Assembly (NCBI GenBank): GCA_030679025.1
Contig: JAUXTV010000220.1
Span: 1 to 5,495, forward strand
Reading direction: 5' to 3'
Length of the DNA stretch: 5,495 nucleotides
Source of the DNA: Candidatus Woesearchaeota archaeon
GTDB lineage: Archaea > Nanobdellota > Nanobdellia > SCGC-AAA011-G17 > UBA489
The stretch's first letter is position 1. Every line of letters begins with the position of its first letter. Shown piece by piece: positions 1 to 5,495 of the stretch. The position numbers were made by a program, and so were the translations under genes. The notes beneath the pieces were generated by a model, which made no database searches, was not told where the DNA came from, and saw only the letters and a list, made by a program, of their open reading frames with translations.

Positions 1-982
1 GAGCAATATTTTTTGGATAAAGCATATTCCATATTTCTTTTTCGTCTCGTTTTCTCAGGTGTTGTGTTTGTTTCCTAAGCTTGAGAATGGAAACTAGGTG
101 GAAAGGCAAAAATAAAGTTGCAGTAAAAATGCTTACGCTCCTTTTCCATTGTCCTTTGAAGAGAAAGTAAATCATCATAACCATATCTAAGGCAAATTTC
201 TTGGGTAAAACTCGTAAAAGAGAAGACCATGCATAATTTTTCAAAAGTAAGAGGCTATGGTTGCGATGGAAATAATAATATTTCTTAAAAGGATATTTTT
301 TAGCAGTTTTTTCTCCATAATGATAAATTTTTGCTCCAGGAACAAAAACCACTCGCTGATTTTGTAAATGTGCTCTCCAACAAAGATCTTCTTCTTCAAA
401 ATACATAAAAAAATAAGGATCAAAAGCACCAACAGTTTGTAAGACAGAGCGTTTCGCAAAGAGACATACTCCTGAAGCCCAAAAAATATCTACTTGTTGA
501 TCATATTGGCCTTCATCTTTCTCACAAACATCAAATAATCGTCCACGACAAAAGACATATCCCCATCGGTCCATATAGCCACCAGCAGCACCAGCATATT
601 CAAAGTGTGTTGGCTTTCGTAACGCTAGGACTTTAGGTTGACAAATAGCAATATTTTGTGTTTGAGCAGTCTTTACAAGATGAGTAAGCCAATGTTTGTC
701 AACAGTAGTGTCATTATTAAGAAAAACAATAAATTCTCCTGTGCTATGTTCGTAACCAAAAGTGCAACCGCCTGCATAGCCTAAATTTTTAGGAGATTGA
801 AGAAGTCGTACTTGAGGATAATGTTTTTTAATAAAAGACTGAGATCCATCTCTAGATCCATTATCAACAACAATAATTTCAAAAGGCTTGTAAGTAGTCT
901 TGGTTAATGATTGGAGACATTGGTCAATAAAATCAACGCCATTATAATGGGGGATAATAACGCTTACTAAGTTCTTTTTCAT
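1..982 (-). CDS. Family 2 glycosyltransferase, rhamnosyltransferase (WbbL)-like; 3' end cut by window edge
   Basis: This is probably a cytoplasmic or membrane-peripheral inverting GT-A transferase that adds a sugar, possibly a deoxyhexose such as rhamnose, from a nucleotide sugar to a lipid-linked glycan. My own translation gives 327 open codons before the left edge, with no stop. Visible motifs are the N-terminal strand ending in PHYNG (residues 11-15), VDNGSRDGS (39-47), NLGYAGG (66-72), LNNDT (88-92, the position of the DxD metal site) and the acceptor-side signature from FDPYFFMYFEEEDL (187-200) to CWRA. After about residue 260 come two hydrophobic stretches (about 263-277 and 284-300), then a basic tail, as in many WbbL-like proteins of 300-350 residues, so little is likely missing. 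The ATG at 982 overlaps the TGA of the upstream deacetylase in an ATGA, suggesting translational coupling. The fold and family are near certain; the donor and acceptor sugars cannot be read from sequence. Confidence 0.93.
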   Translation of the reverse strand, partial: MKKNLVSVIIPHYNGVDFIDQCLQSLTKTTYKPFEIIVVDNGSRDGSQSFIKKHYPQVRLLQSPKNLGYAGGCTFGYEHSTGEFIVFLNNDTTVDKHWLTHLVKTAQTQNIAICQPKVLALRKPTHFEYAGAAGGYMDRWGYVFCRGRLFDVCEKDEGQYDQQVDIFWASGVCLFAKRSVLQTVGAFDPYFFMYFEEEDLCWRAHLQNQRVVFVPGAKIYHYGEKTAKKYPFKKYYYFHRNHSLLLLKNYAWSSLLRVLPKKFALDMVMMIYFLFKGQWKRSVSIFTATLFLPFHLVSILKLRKQTQHLRKRDEKEIWNMLYPKNIA

Positions 983-1776
983 CGTCTTTGTAAGAAGTCT
1001 CCCATAGACATGAAGGCATAACCTTTTTTCTTACCCCAATGAATAAGTTTATCTAATTTTTTCAAAACTTTATCTCCAGTATTGCGTTTGAAGTACCAAG
1101 GAAGTCTGTATTTTTGTAAGCTAACAAATTCCCAAGGGTGGAAATAAGTATTGATGAATCCAGTGCCATAGAAAGACCATCGAATACACAGTTTAGAATA
1201 AAGCAAAGGCAAATTTCTAAACCATAACCATGCTAGAGGTAATCGAACTAGAGGAGTTACAGAAACAGGAACTACTTGTATACCCTCGCTAGTAAAACAA
1301 TTCCTAGGTTCAGTAAAATGATTGTAATAACCAGGGATATAAGTAGGATGTAAAGAGCTATCATAGTGCAAGCCAACTTTTTTTAAGATGAAATAATTAG
1401 TCATTCCCATTCTTGGAGCTCTAAATCCAGTTATTTTCTTTTGAGTAATTTTTTCAAGTATTTTTTTCCCTTCTTGAAGATATTTCAACACCAGTTTTTC
1501 ATCCATAGACTCATAGTGATGGTCATGAGAATAGCCATGTAATCCAATTTCATGTTTTTTACTGATAGCTTTAATAAAAGAAGGATATTGTAAGGCAAAC
1601 TTAGCTGTAACAAAGAAAGTAGCACGAATATCATGCTTAGATAGGAGATCCAAAATACGTTTTGTTCCTTCTTGGCTTACTCCATAGAGATCTGCATTCA
1701 ATGGCTTTTCATGATAGTGATGTAAATAGTCAAATTCTTCAACATCGAACGTCAAAAGAAAAGGTTTCATAGTCAT
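979..1776 (-). CDS. Polysaccharide deacetylase (NodB homology, carbohydrate esterase 4 type)
   Basis: This 265-residue protein is predicted to be a metal-dependent hydrolase removing N- or O-acetyl groups from a sugar. Motifs in order are TFDVEE (9-14, motif 1), TFFVTAKF (53-60), HGYSHDHH (80-87, motif 2, metal ligands H80 and H84), GFRAPR (117-122, motif 3), YDSSLHP (138-144) and TYFHPWEF (210-217, with the late catalytic-type H213). The DVEE form of motif 1 and the HPWE motif are typical of the subgroup found in exopolysaccharide clusters, not of classical TFDDG peptidoglycan deacetylases. No signal peptide is visible, so it probably acts on a cytoplasmic intermediate; the hydrophobic, aromatic-rich stretch at about 168-194 may touch the membrane. 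The ATG at 1776 forms an ATGA with the methyltransferase stop; a second ATG two codons later (1770) is an equally possible start. The next gene starts inside its own stop. Family confidence is high; the substrate is inferred from context only. Confidence 0.93.
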   Translation of the reverse strand: MTMKPFLLTFDVEEFDYLHHYHEKPLNADLYGVSQEGTKRILDLLSKHDIRATFFVTAKFALQYPSFIKAISKKHEIGLHGYSHDHHYESMDEKLVLKYLQEGKKILEKITQKKITGFRAPRMGMTNYFILKKVGLHYDSSLHPTYIPGYYNHFTEPRNCFTSEGIQVVPVSVTPLVRLPLAWLWFRNLPLLYSKLCIRWSFYGTGFINTYFHPWEFVSLQKYRLPWYFKRNTGDKVLKKLDKLIHWGKKKGYAFMSMGDFLQRR

Positions 1777-2360
1777 TGGTGCTCTGCTTGAGCAACTCCT
1801 CCGAACAAAGGTAGCTTCTTATGTGCAGTTATAACTAAGCCTGCCTCTTTTAAAAGGTTATGTAAATAAGTATAAGATAAGATCTTCAAGCGCAGACCAT
1901 GTAAACGGTGTAAAGTCACATAAGCAAAAGTACCAATACTTGGTCGAGAATAAAGAATAACTAACTTTCCATGTGGTTTGAGATGTTTTGCTAAGATTTT
2001 CAAAGCCAGACCAGGATTGTGAGTAAATTCAAGAACTCCAGCACAAATAATTTTATCAAATTTCTTGTGAAGAGATAAATGTTCAATGTCCGATACTTTT
2101 CCAGGTACTCCTCTGGCTTCAAGACGCGTAATCATGGCTTGGGAAAGATCTACACCAAAAGAGTTTGCACCATACTCCTTTGCCAAGAGTGCATAATAAC
2201 CCTCACCACAACCTGCATCAAGCACTGAATCATTTTTTTGAAAATCTAAAAAAGATAATAATGCTTTTCGTTCATTAGTTCTCAACCAACCAAGAAAACC
2301 TTTGTTGCGCTTGCTATCATAAGCACTTGCAGTCTTTCCAAAATAATGTTCTACAGTCAT
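1773..2360 (-). CDS. Class I SAM-dependent methyltransferase, probably sugar- or lipid-modifying
   Basis: This 195-residue protein has a Rossmann-type methyltransferase fold. The N-terminal helix VEHYFGKTASAYD (3-15) matches the usual cap of UbiE/BioC-like enzymes. Motif I, VLDAGCGEGYY (47-57), binds SAM; the acidic strand end GVDLSQAM (69-76) follows, then SDIEHL (90-95) for the adenine-binding region, FDKIICAGVLEF (101-112) for motif IV, and LKPHGKLVILYSRP (127-140) after it. The start is set at the ATG at 2360 rather than the GTG six codons upstream (2378), because the ATG sits in an ATGA with the preceding stop, as at the next two junctions, and the six extra residues do not match the family. 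Its place between two sugar enzymes suggests O-methylation of a glycan or modification of its lipid carrier. The acceptor is unknown, and a small-molecule methyltransferase of other function cannot be excluded. Confidence 0.9.
   Translation of the reverse strand: MTVEHYFGKTASAYDSKRNKGFLGWLRTNERKALLSFLDFQKNDSVLDAGCGEGYYALLAKEYGANSFGVDLSQAMITRLEARGVPGKVSDIEHLSLHKKFDKIICAGVLEFTHNPGLALKILAKHLKPHGKLVILYSRPSIGTFAYVTLHRLHGLRLKILSYTYLHNLLKEAGLVITAHKKLPLFGGVAQAEHQ
2357..2360 (-). promoter_or_regulatory. ATGA stop-start overlap that fixes the methyltransferase start
   Basis: The minus strand reads ATGA here: TGA ends the Alg5-like transferase and ATG starts the methyltransferase. The same tetranucleotide forms the next two junctions (1776-1773 and 982-979). 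The repeated arrangement points to termination-reinitiation coupling and is why the upstream GTG at 2378 was not chosen as the start. Confidence 0.7.
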
Positions 2361-3073
2361 AATGATTTTCTTATCCACCAGAGTTTTATTAAATCCTTGA
2401 ACATACGAGGAACATATTTAAGATTAAAAGTGCTTCCCGGAATGTGTTTGTTAGGAACATACTCTTCTTTGATAGTAAATCCTTTTTGTTTAGCGCGTAA
2501 GAGAAGTTCTATATCAAAATCAAAACCACGACAGATAAAATCATGTCCTATGGATTGAAAAACATCGCGACGTAAGAATTTTGCTCCTGCTTGCGTATCT
2601 TGTACAGGAATATGAAGTAATAGCTTAACAAGAGTGTTCCATCCTCTGCTTAATATTTTTCGGAGAAAGGGTTCATTAACTGAAGAAAAACGAATACCTT
2701 TCCATTTAGAGGCTATCAAGCAATCAACTTCGCCATTAAGTAAGCGTTCAATCATAATTTGAACAGCGATCATATCAAAAGCAGCATCAGCATCTAAAAA
2801 TCCTATAATTTTTCCTTTAGCCATAGTAAATCCATGTAAAACTGCACCGCCTTTGCCAATAGCCTGAGGAATATTTATGTAACGTACTTCCTTATATTTT
2901 TTTGCAAATGCTTCTACAATCTCTAAGCTTCTATCGCGACAACCATTTAAGACAATAATGATTTCAAATGAAGTAGGTAAGTGTTTTTGTAAATGAAAAA
3001 GATAATTTTGTAGGGTTTTTCCTATTCTTTGTTCCTCATTATAAGCGGGAATAATTAAAGAAAGTTTAAGCAT
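2357..3073 (-). CDS. Dolichyl-phosphate sugar transferase, Alg5/DPM1-like GT2
   Basis: This 238-residue enzyme is predicted to move glucose, mannose or a related sugar from a nucleotide donor to a polyprenyl (dolichyl) phosphate at the cytoplasmic face, giving a charged lipid for later transfer. Motifs are PAYNEE (9-14), GKGGA (73-77), the metal-binding DADAAFD (94-100, DxD at D94 and D96), QDTQAGAKFLRRD (158-170) and FDFDIELL (184-191). The DTQxGxK and FDxEL motifs are those of Alg5 and archaeal DPG/DPM synthases. The strand that is usually VDDGS reads VLNGCRD (41-47), a variation also met in other family members. There is no C-terminal membrane segment, unlike longer DPM fusions, so it is likely peripheral. 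The ATG overlaps the flippase stop by 8 bases and has a GAGGA 6 bases upstream. The transferred sugar cannot be told; no partner GT-C transferase is in the window. Confidence 0.93.
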   Translation of the reverse strand: MLKLSLIIPAYNEEQRIGKTLQNYLFHLQKHLPTSFEIIIVLNGCRDRSLEIVEAFAKKYKEVRYINIPQAIGKGGAVLHGFTMAKGKIIGFLDADAAFDMIAVQIMIERLLNGEVDCLIASKWKGIRFSSVNEPFLRKILSRGWNTLVKLLLHIPVQDTQAGAKFLRRDVFQSIGHDFICRGFDFDIELLLRAKQKGFTIKEEYVPNKHIPGSTFNLKYVPRMFKDLIKLWWIRKSL

Positions 3074-4322
3074 CCTTAGTCCTCATAAATTTGATATAGA
3101 GAATAACTAAGAAAATCAGGGAAAGAGAGATGAGGAGAGTAATAACTTGTGGAAGTGATTCATGGAACTCATACAAAAGATAAATTTCTAGAATGTTAAA
3201 GAAGAAAAGTAACAATAAGAAGATCCAGTTCTTTCCCAAAGAAACAAAATAGTAAGAGAAGAGATAAATGAGACAAAAAAGAGTCATGTAAATGCCAAAA
3301 AGACCTAGCAGAGGAACAATCTCAAGAAATTGTGATCCAAAAAGAAGAGTAACTACGAAAGTTGGAAAAACAAAGTAGAAGAAAAGAACAGGAAAGATAA
3401 ATAATAAGGCTAACAAACAAGATTTATAGAAAAGATGCTTATGAGGTTTCTTTTGTGCATGTAATGCTATAACTTTAGGGAACATAACTTGTCCTATAGA
3501 AGATGTACCAAAGAAAATGACCTTACCTAGAATAGCAAGTGCAGCATAATAGCCAGCTTGTGTTGCATCAAAAAAATGTTTAACAAGAAGCACATCTATA
3601 GTGTAATAAAGTGTTAAAAAAATTAAAACAAATCCAAGATAAAGACTAGAGCTATAGACTGGTTTTACATTAAAGGGAATAGTTTGTTCTTTTGTCTTAA
3701 AAAGAGATCTAAAATGATACATACCAACAACAAAGGCTAAGGCATAACCAAAAACAATACCTCCAATTGCTCCTGCTACTCCATAACCAAGAATTACAAA
3801 AAGTATTGCTGCAAAAAGTTTAATGAAAGATTCTAAGATATTGTTAGAGCTCAGTAAAGTAAAACGTTGTAATCCCTGCATCATGCCTCGAGGTAAAGAT
3901 AAAAGGAAGATAAACAAAAGCGCAAAACTAACAATAAAAACAGACATATAAGGAACATGCAGATAGCCGCTAATCAATGAAGATAAAGCAAGAAAAACTG
4001 CTACAAAGATTAGCCCAATAACAACCAATTCTTTAAGGAGTCTTCTAAAAAGATAAGTAATTTTCTTGTCTGCTTTTTCAAGAGTAAGACGAGTGGTAAT
4101 ATCAGCAATGCCCATTTGTGTAGTGTTCAAAATTATCAGAAAAATATAAGCTAAAGAAAGAAGTGCGCCTAAAGATCCATAGTCTGCAGGACCTAATAAA
4201 CGACCAAGAACAAAATGATAAATAAATCCACCAATACCTGCTACAAAGAGACCTATAAATAAAATAAGATTATCTTGTAAAAAGGGGTTACTCTTAATAG
4301 TTTGAAATAGTTTTTTGAGCAT
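3066..4322 (-). CDS. Lipid-linked oligosaccharide flippase, Wzx/RfbX-type (MOP superfamily)
   Basis: This 418-residue, 12-helix membrane protein is predicted to flip the lipid-linked glycan from the cytoplasmic to the outer face. Hydrophobic segments lie at about 18-40, 49-67, 97-119, 127-143, 164-180, 182-201, 225-242, 256-280, 302-326, 335-355, 366-385 and 392-411. The family signature is visible in GRLLGPADYGSLGAL (40-54, between helices 1 and 2) and in LVKHFFDATQAGYYAAL (246-262, before helix 8). The start is placed at the ATG at 4322, one base after the GPT stop (TAAGATG); an upstream TTG at 4349 would add nine residues overlapping GPT and is less likely. Length and topology are normal for the family. 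The gene directly follows the initiating transferase and precedes a dolichyl-phosphate sugar transferase, which supports a role in glycan export over another MATE-like function. The cargo is inferred. Confidence 0.92.
   Translation of the reverse strand: MLKKLFQTIKSNPFLQDNLILFIGLFVAGIGGFIYHFVLGRLLGPADYGSLGALLSLAYIFLIILNTTQMGIADITTRLTLEKADKKITYLFRRLLKELVVIGLIFVAVFLALSSLISGYLHVPYMSVFIVSFALLFIFLLSLPRGMMQGLQRFTLLSSNNILESFIKLFAAILFVILGYGVAGAIGGIVFGYALAFVVGMYHFRSLFKTKEQTIPFNVKPVYSSSLYLGFVLIFLTLYYTIDVLLVKHFFDATQAGYYAALAILGKVIFFGTSSIGQVMFPKVIALHAQKKPHKHLFYKSCLLALLFIFPVLFFYFVFPTFVVTLLFGSQFLEIVPLLGLFGIYMTLFCLIYLFSYYFVSLGKNWIFLLLLFFFNILEIYLLYEFHESLPQVITLLISLSLIFLVILYIKFMRTKDA
3080..3084 (-). promoter_or_regulatory. 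Shine-Dalgarno-like GAGGA before the Alg5-like gene
   Basis: GAGGA reads 3084-3080 on the minus strand, leaving 6 bases to the ATG at 3073. It lies inside the last codons of the flippase gene and supports this start, which overlaps the flippase TAA by 8 bases. It is the only well-spaced ribosome binding motif among the six starts; the others rely on overlap with the preceding stop or on a likely leaderless start. Confidence 0.5.
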
Positions 4323-4323
4323 C

Positions 4324-5331
4324 TTAAACAAACCAGATAAGAACTGCAAAGAAAAGTTGAATCACATACATAAAATAGACAACTTGTCGTTCTGTAAATT
4401 TTCCAGTACGAGTAAAAAAGTGAGGAAGAGAATACACTTGAGTATATCTGGAATGAATCTTTCCTTGTTTAAGGTAACCAACAGTTTGCATTTTGAATTT
4501 ACCTCGTAACTTTAAGAAGAATTCAATAAAAAAAGGAAGAGAAATAATAACAGTTGCTTTTTCTAAGTTACCTATAATTGCAATAGTTGCAAGAACTGCT
4601 CCTAATAAATAAGTCAAAGAATCTCCACTAAGAATTTTTGCTGGAACTTTATTGTAAAGATGGAAAGCAAGGAGTGCAGCAAAAGTAACTAGAGCTATAA
4701 TAACTGCTAGATGACGTTCATGAACATAAGCATATGCGCCTAAAGATGCTAAATAAATTAAGCCCAACCCACTTTCTAATCCATTAAAGCCTGCAAAAAG
4801 ATTAACCATATTAGCAGCGCCAACTACAGCTAAAGGAACTAACAACAGGGGATACAGTAATCCAAAGTCAACATGTCCAAAAAAGGGAACAATCAATATC
4901 GATGTTCCTGCATTAACCACCATCAGAGGAATAGCTGCTGCAAGAGTAAGCAAAGGTTTTTGCCATTGTCTTAATCCACCAGGCAAACGACGTTGTTCAC
5001 TTTGTACCATTAAAAGATCATCAATAAATCCTATGAAGGTAATAATAAAAATAGTTAAAACTGCAGCAAAAAGAAGAGTAAGTGAAGATTCTGTAAGCCA
5101 TGCTTGATCACGTGCCACAAAAGTAAAGAAAAAAAGAAAAGACATAATACCAGCCATAAATCCAATAACAACTGCTAATCCTCCAGAGCGAGGCACTAAA
5201 GGAGTTCCTTCCTTGTGAAGATCTTTGACAACGAGATTAATACGACATAAGAAACGAATAAGCCAAGGAACAGACCACAAGCTAACTATAAATGCCACTA
5301 ATAAGCTTATGATAAAAGTAAGAGGAAGCAT
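4324..5331 (-). CDS. GPT-type UDP-GlcNAc:polyprenyl (dolichyl)-phosphate GlcNAc-1-phosphate transferase
   Basis: This 335-residue polytopic protein probably starts glycan synthesis by moving a HexNAc-1-phosphate from a UDP-sugar to polyprenyl phosphate. It has the order of PNPT motifs: VVKDLHKEGTPLVPRSGG (34-51), the metal-binding GFIDDLL (101-107, D104 and D105), NMVNLFAGFNGLE (174-186) and KILSGDS (232-238, G236 and D237). The AGxNGLE element is that of eukaryal DPAGT1/Alg7 and archaeal GPT (AglH in methanogens); bacterial MraY/WecA proteins have a different sequence there, which is the strongest archaeal sign in the window. About ten hydrophobic segments are seen. The ATG at 5331 has no Shine-Dalgarno and lies about 26 bases from a TATA-like element, fitting a leaderless start. 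It is the first gene of the block, 45 bases after the tentative upstream gene, and the flippase starts one base after its stop. UDP-GlcNAc is the usual donor; another UDP-HexNAc is possible. Confidence 0.94.
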   Translation of the reverse strand: MLPLTFIISLLVAFIVSLWSVPWLIRFLCRINLVVKDLHKEGTPLVPRSGGLAVVIGFMAGIMSFLFFFTFVARDQAWLTESSLTLLFAAVLTIFIITFIGFIDDLLMVQSEQRRLPGGLRQWQKPLLTLAAAIPLMVVNAGTSILIVPFFGHVDFGLLYPLLLVPLAVVGAANMVNLFAGFNGLESGLGLIYLASLGAYAYVHERHLAVIIALVTFAALLAFHLYNKVPAKILSGDSLTYLLGAVLATIAIIGNLEKATVIISLPFFIEFFLKLRGKFKMQTVGYLKQGKIHSRYTQVYSLPHFFTRTGKFTERQVVYFMYVIQLFFAVLIWFV

Positions 5332-5353
5332 AAGAATGCAGGGTGAAAAACGC

Positions 5354-5370
5354 TATAAAAAGGTTTCTCC
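5354..5370 (-). promoter_or_regulatory. Archaeal-type TATA box with purine-rich BRE, promoter of the glycan operon
   Basis: On the minus strand TTTTTATA occupies 5361-5354, preceded by the purine-rich GGAGAAACC (5370-5362), which suits a TFB recognition element. The box centre is about 26 bases from the A of the GPT ATG at 5331, the usual archaeal TATA-to-start distance, so transcription would begin at or next to the start codon (leaderless mRNA). The element lies in the only noticeable intergenic gap in the window. It is a short AT-rich match in AT-rich DNA, so chance is possible. Confidence 0.55.
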
Positions 5371-5376
5371 AATAAA

Positions 5377-5495
5377 TCAAGGGCGAAAACGCCAAACTGC
5401 TATTTCACTAAGAGTATAAAGGCGGCGACGTCGAATCAGAGTACAATGATGGAGAAGAAGTGCAGTAATGTCTTTCAGCTTGCTTTTATGATCTG
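5377..5495 (-). CDS. C-terminal fragment of an unrecognised protein (tentative)
   Basis: One minus-strand frame is open from the right edge (first full codon at 5493) for 38 codons to a TGA at 5379-5377. The peptide begins DHKSKLKDITALLLHH, has a run of four arginines (IRRRR) and ends VWRFRP. Its codons mostly end in A or T and favour CTT, ACT and CAT, as in the neighbouring genes, which argues for real coding. A competing plus-strand reading from the ATG at 5446 has mostly G- or C-ending codons and fits less well. Too little is present to name a family. It would be the gene upstream of the glycan block on the same strand. Confidence 0.42.
   Translation of the reverse strand, partial: DHKSKLKDITALLLHHCTLIRRRRLYTLSEIAVWRFRP

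Noticed and set aside
241..459. 72-codon minus-strand open frame rich in Ile, Leu and Lys.
   Set aside because: It lies in another frame inside the well-supported GT2 gene (1-982); its composition is what AT-rich out-of-frame reading gives.
1796..1802. GGAGGAG on the minus strand upstream of the deacetylase start, a perfect Shine-Dalgarno core.
   Set aside because: It is about 19 bases from the ATG, too far for a normal ribosome binding site, and is explained by the two glycine codons of the methyltransferase C-terminus.
2346..2558. Plus-strand open frame of 70 codons.
   Set aside because: Antisense to the Alg5-like transferase and methyltransferase starts, with no motif, promoter or coding bias of its own.
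4323..4349. TTG at 4349 as start of the flippase, adding nine residues.
   Set aside because: The ATG at 4322 directly follows the GPT stop and leaves the normal family N-terminus.
4315..4509. Plus-strand open frame of 64 codons over the GPT/flippase junction.
   Set aside because: Antisense to the conserved GPT C-terminus; no recognisable features.
5382..5393. Perfect 4-bp inverted repeat with a 4-base loop (GGCG/CGCC) near the end of the right-edge frame, a possible terminator.
   Set aside because: The stem is very short and lies before the stop codon with no T-run after it, so it is likely chance.
5225..5419. Plus-strand open frame of 64 codons, strongly basic near its end.
   Set aside because: Mostly antisense to the GPT N-terminus; the part in the intergenic gap is low-complexity Lys/Arg with no support.
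5446..5495. Plus-strand start ATGATG at 5446 with TATAAA at 5415-5420, which could be a divergent leaderless gene open to the right edge.
   Set aside because: The spacing is suggestive, but the 16 visible codons mostly end in G or C, unlike the window's genes, while the opposite minus-strand frame has matching codon use. Not enough sequence to claim it.

Overview
This AT-rich window (about one third G+C by eye) carries one tightly packed, co-directional block of genes on the minus strand, all apparently devoted to making a lipid-linked surface glycan. The best guess for the host is an archaeon, possibly a small-genome (DPANN, Woesearchaeota/Pacearchaeota-like) lineage. The evidence is that the first sugar-phosphate transferase has the eukaryal/archaeal GPT signature (NxVNxxAGxNGLE) rather than that of bacterial MraY/WecA, the promoter ahead of it looks like an archaeal TATA box spaced for a leaderless mRNA, and Shine-Dalgarno motifs are mostly absent. 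The phylum-level guess is weak and rests on gene type and compactness only.

Layout in the direction of transcription (right to left): 5495-5377 holds the last 38 codons of an unrecognised protein (tentative). 5376-5332 is a 45-base gap, the only gap of note in the window, with a TATA-like element at 5361-5354. 5331-4324 encodes a GPT-type polyprenyl-phosphate GlcNAc-1-phosphate transferase. 4322-3066 encodes a 12-TM flippase of the Wzx/RfbX type. 3073-2357 encodes a dolichyl-phosphate sugar transferase (Alg5/DPM1-like GT2). 2360-1773 encodes a class I SAM methyltransferase. 1776-979 encodes a NodB-type polysaccharide deacetylase. 982-1 encodes a rhamnosyltransferase-like GT2 that runs off the left edge.

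Taken together: GPT would load the first sugar phosphate on a polyprenyl (dolichyl) phosphate at the cytoplasmic face. The WbbL-like GT2 would extend the glycan from nucleotide sugars. The Alg5-like enzyme would charge separate lipid carriers with single sugars. The deacetylase and methyltransferase are candidates for trimming and decorating the sugars, and the flippase would move the lipid-linked glycan across the membrane. No oligosaccharyltransferase (AglB), polymerase or ligase lies in the window, so whether the product is an N-glycan, a glycolipid or a polysaccharide is open.

The five junctions within the block are an 8-base overlap, three ATGA overlaps and one 1-base gap, implying one transcript with coupled translation. 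Both strands were read. I found no tRNA, rRNA, CRISPR array, insertion sequence or long repeat, and nothing that requires a wholly new system; the most interesting point is a sugar deacetylase plus methyltransferase built into an archaeal-type lipid-linked glycan operon.
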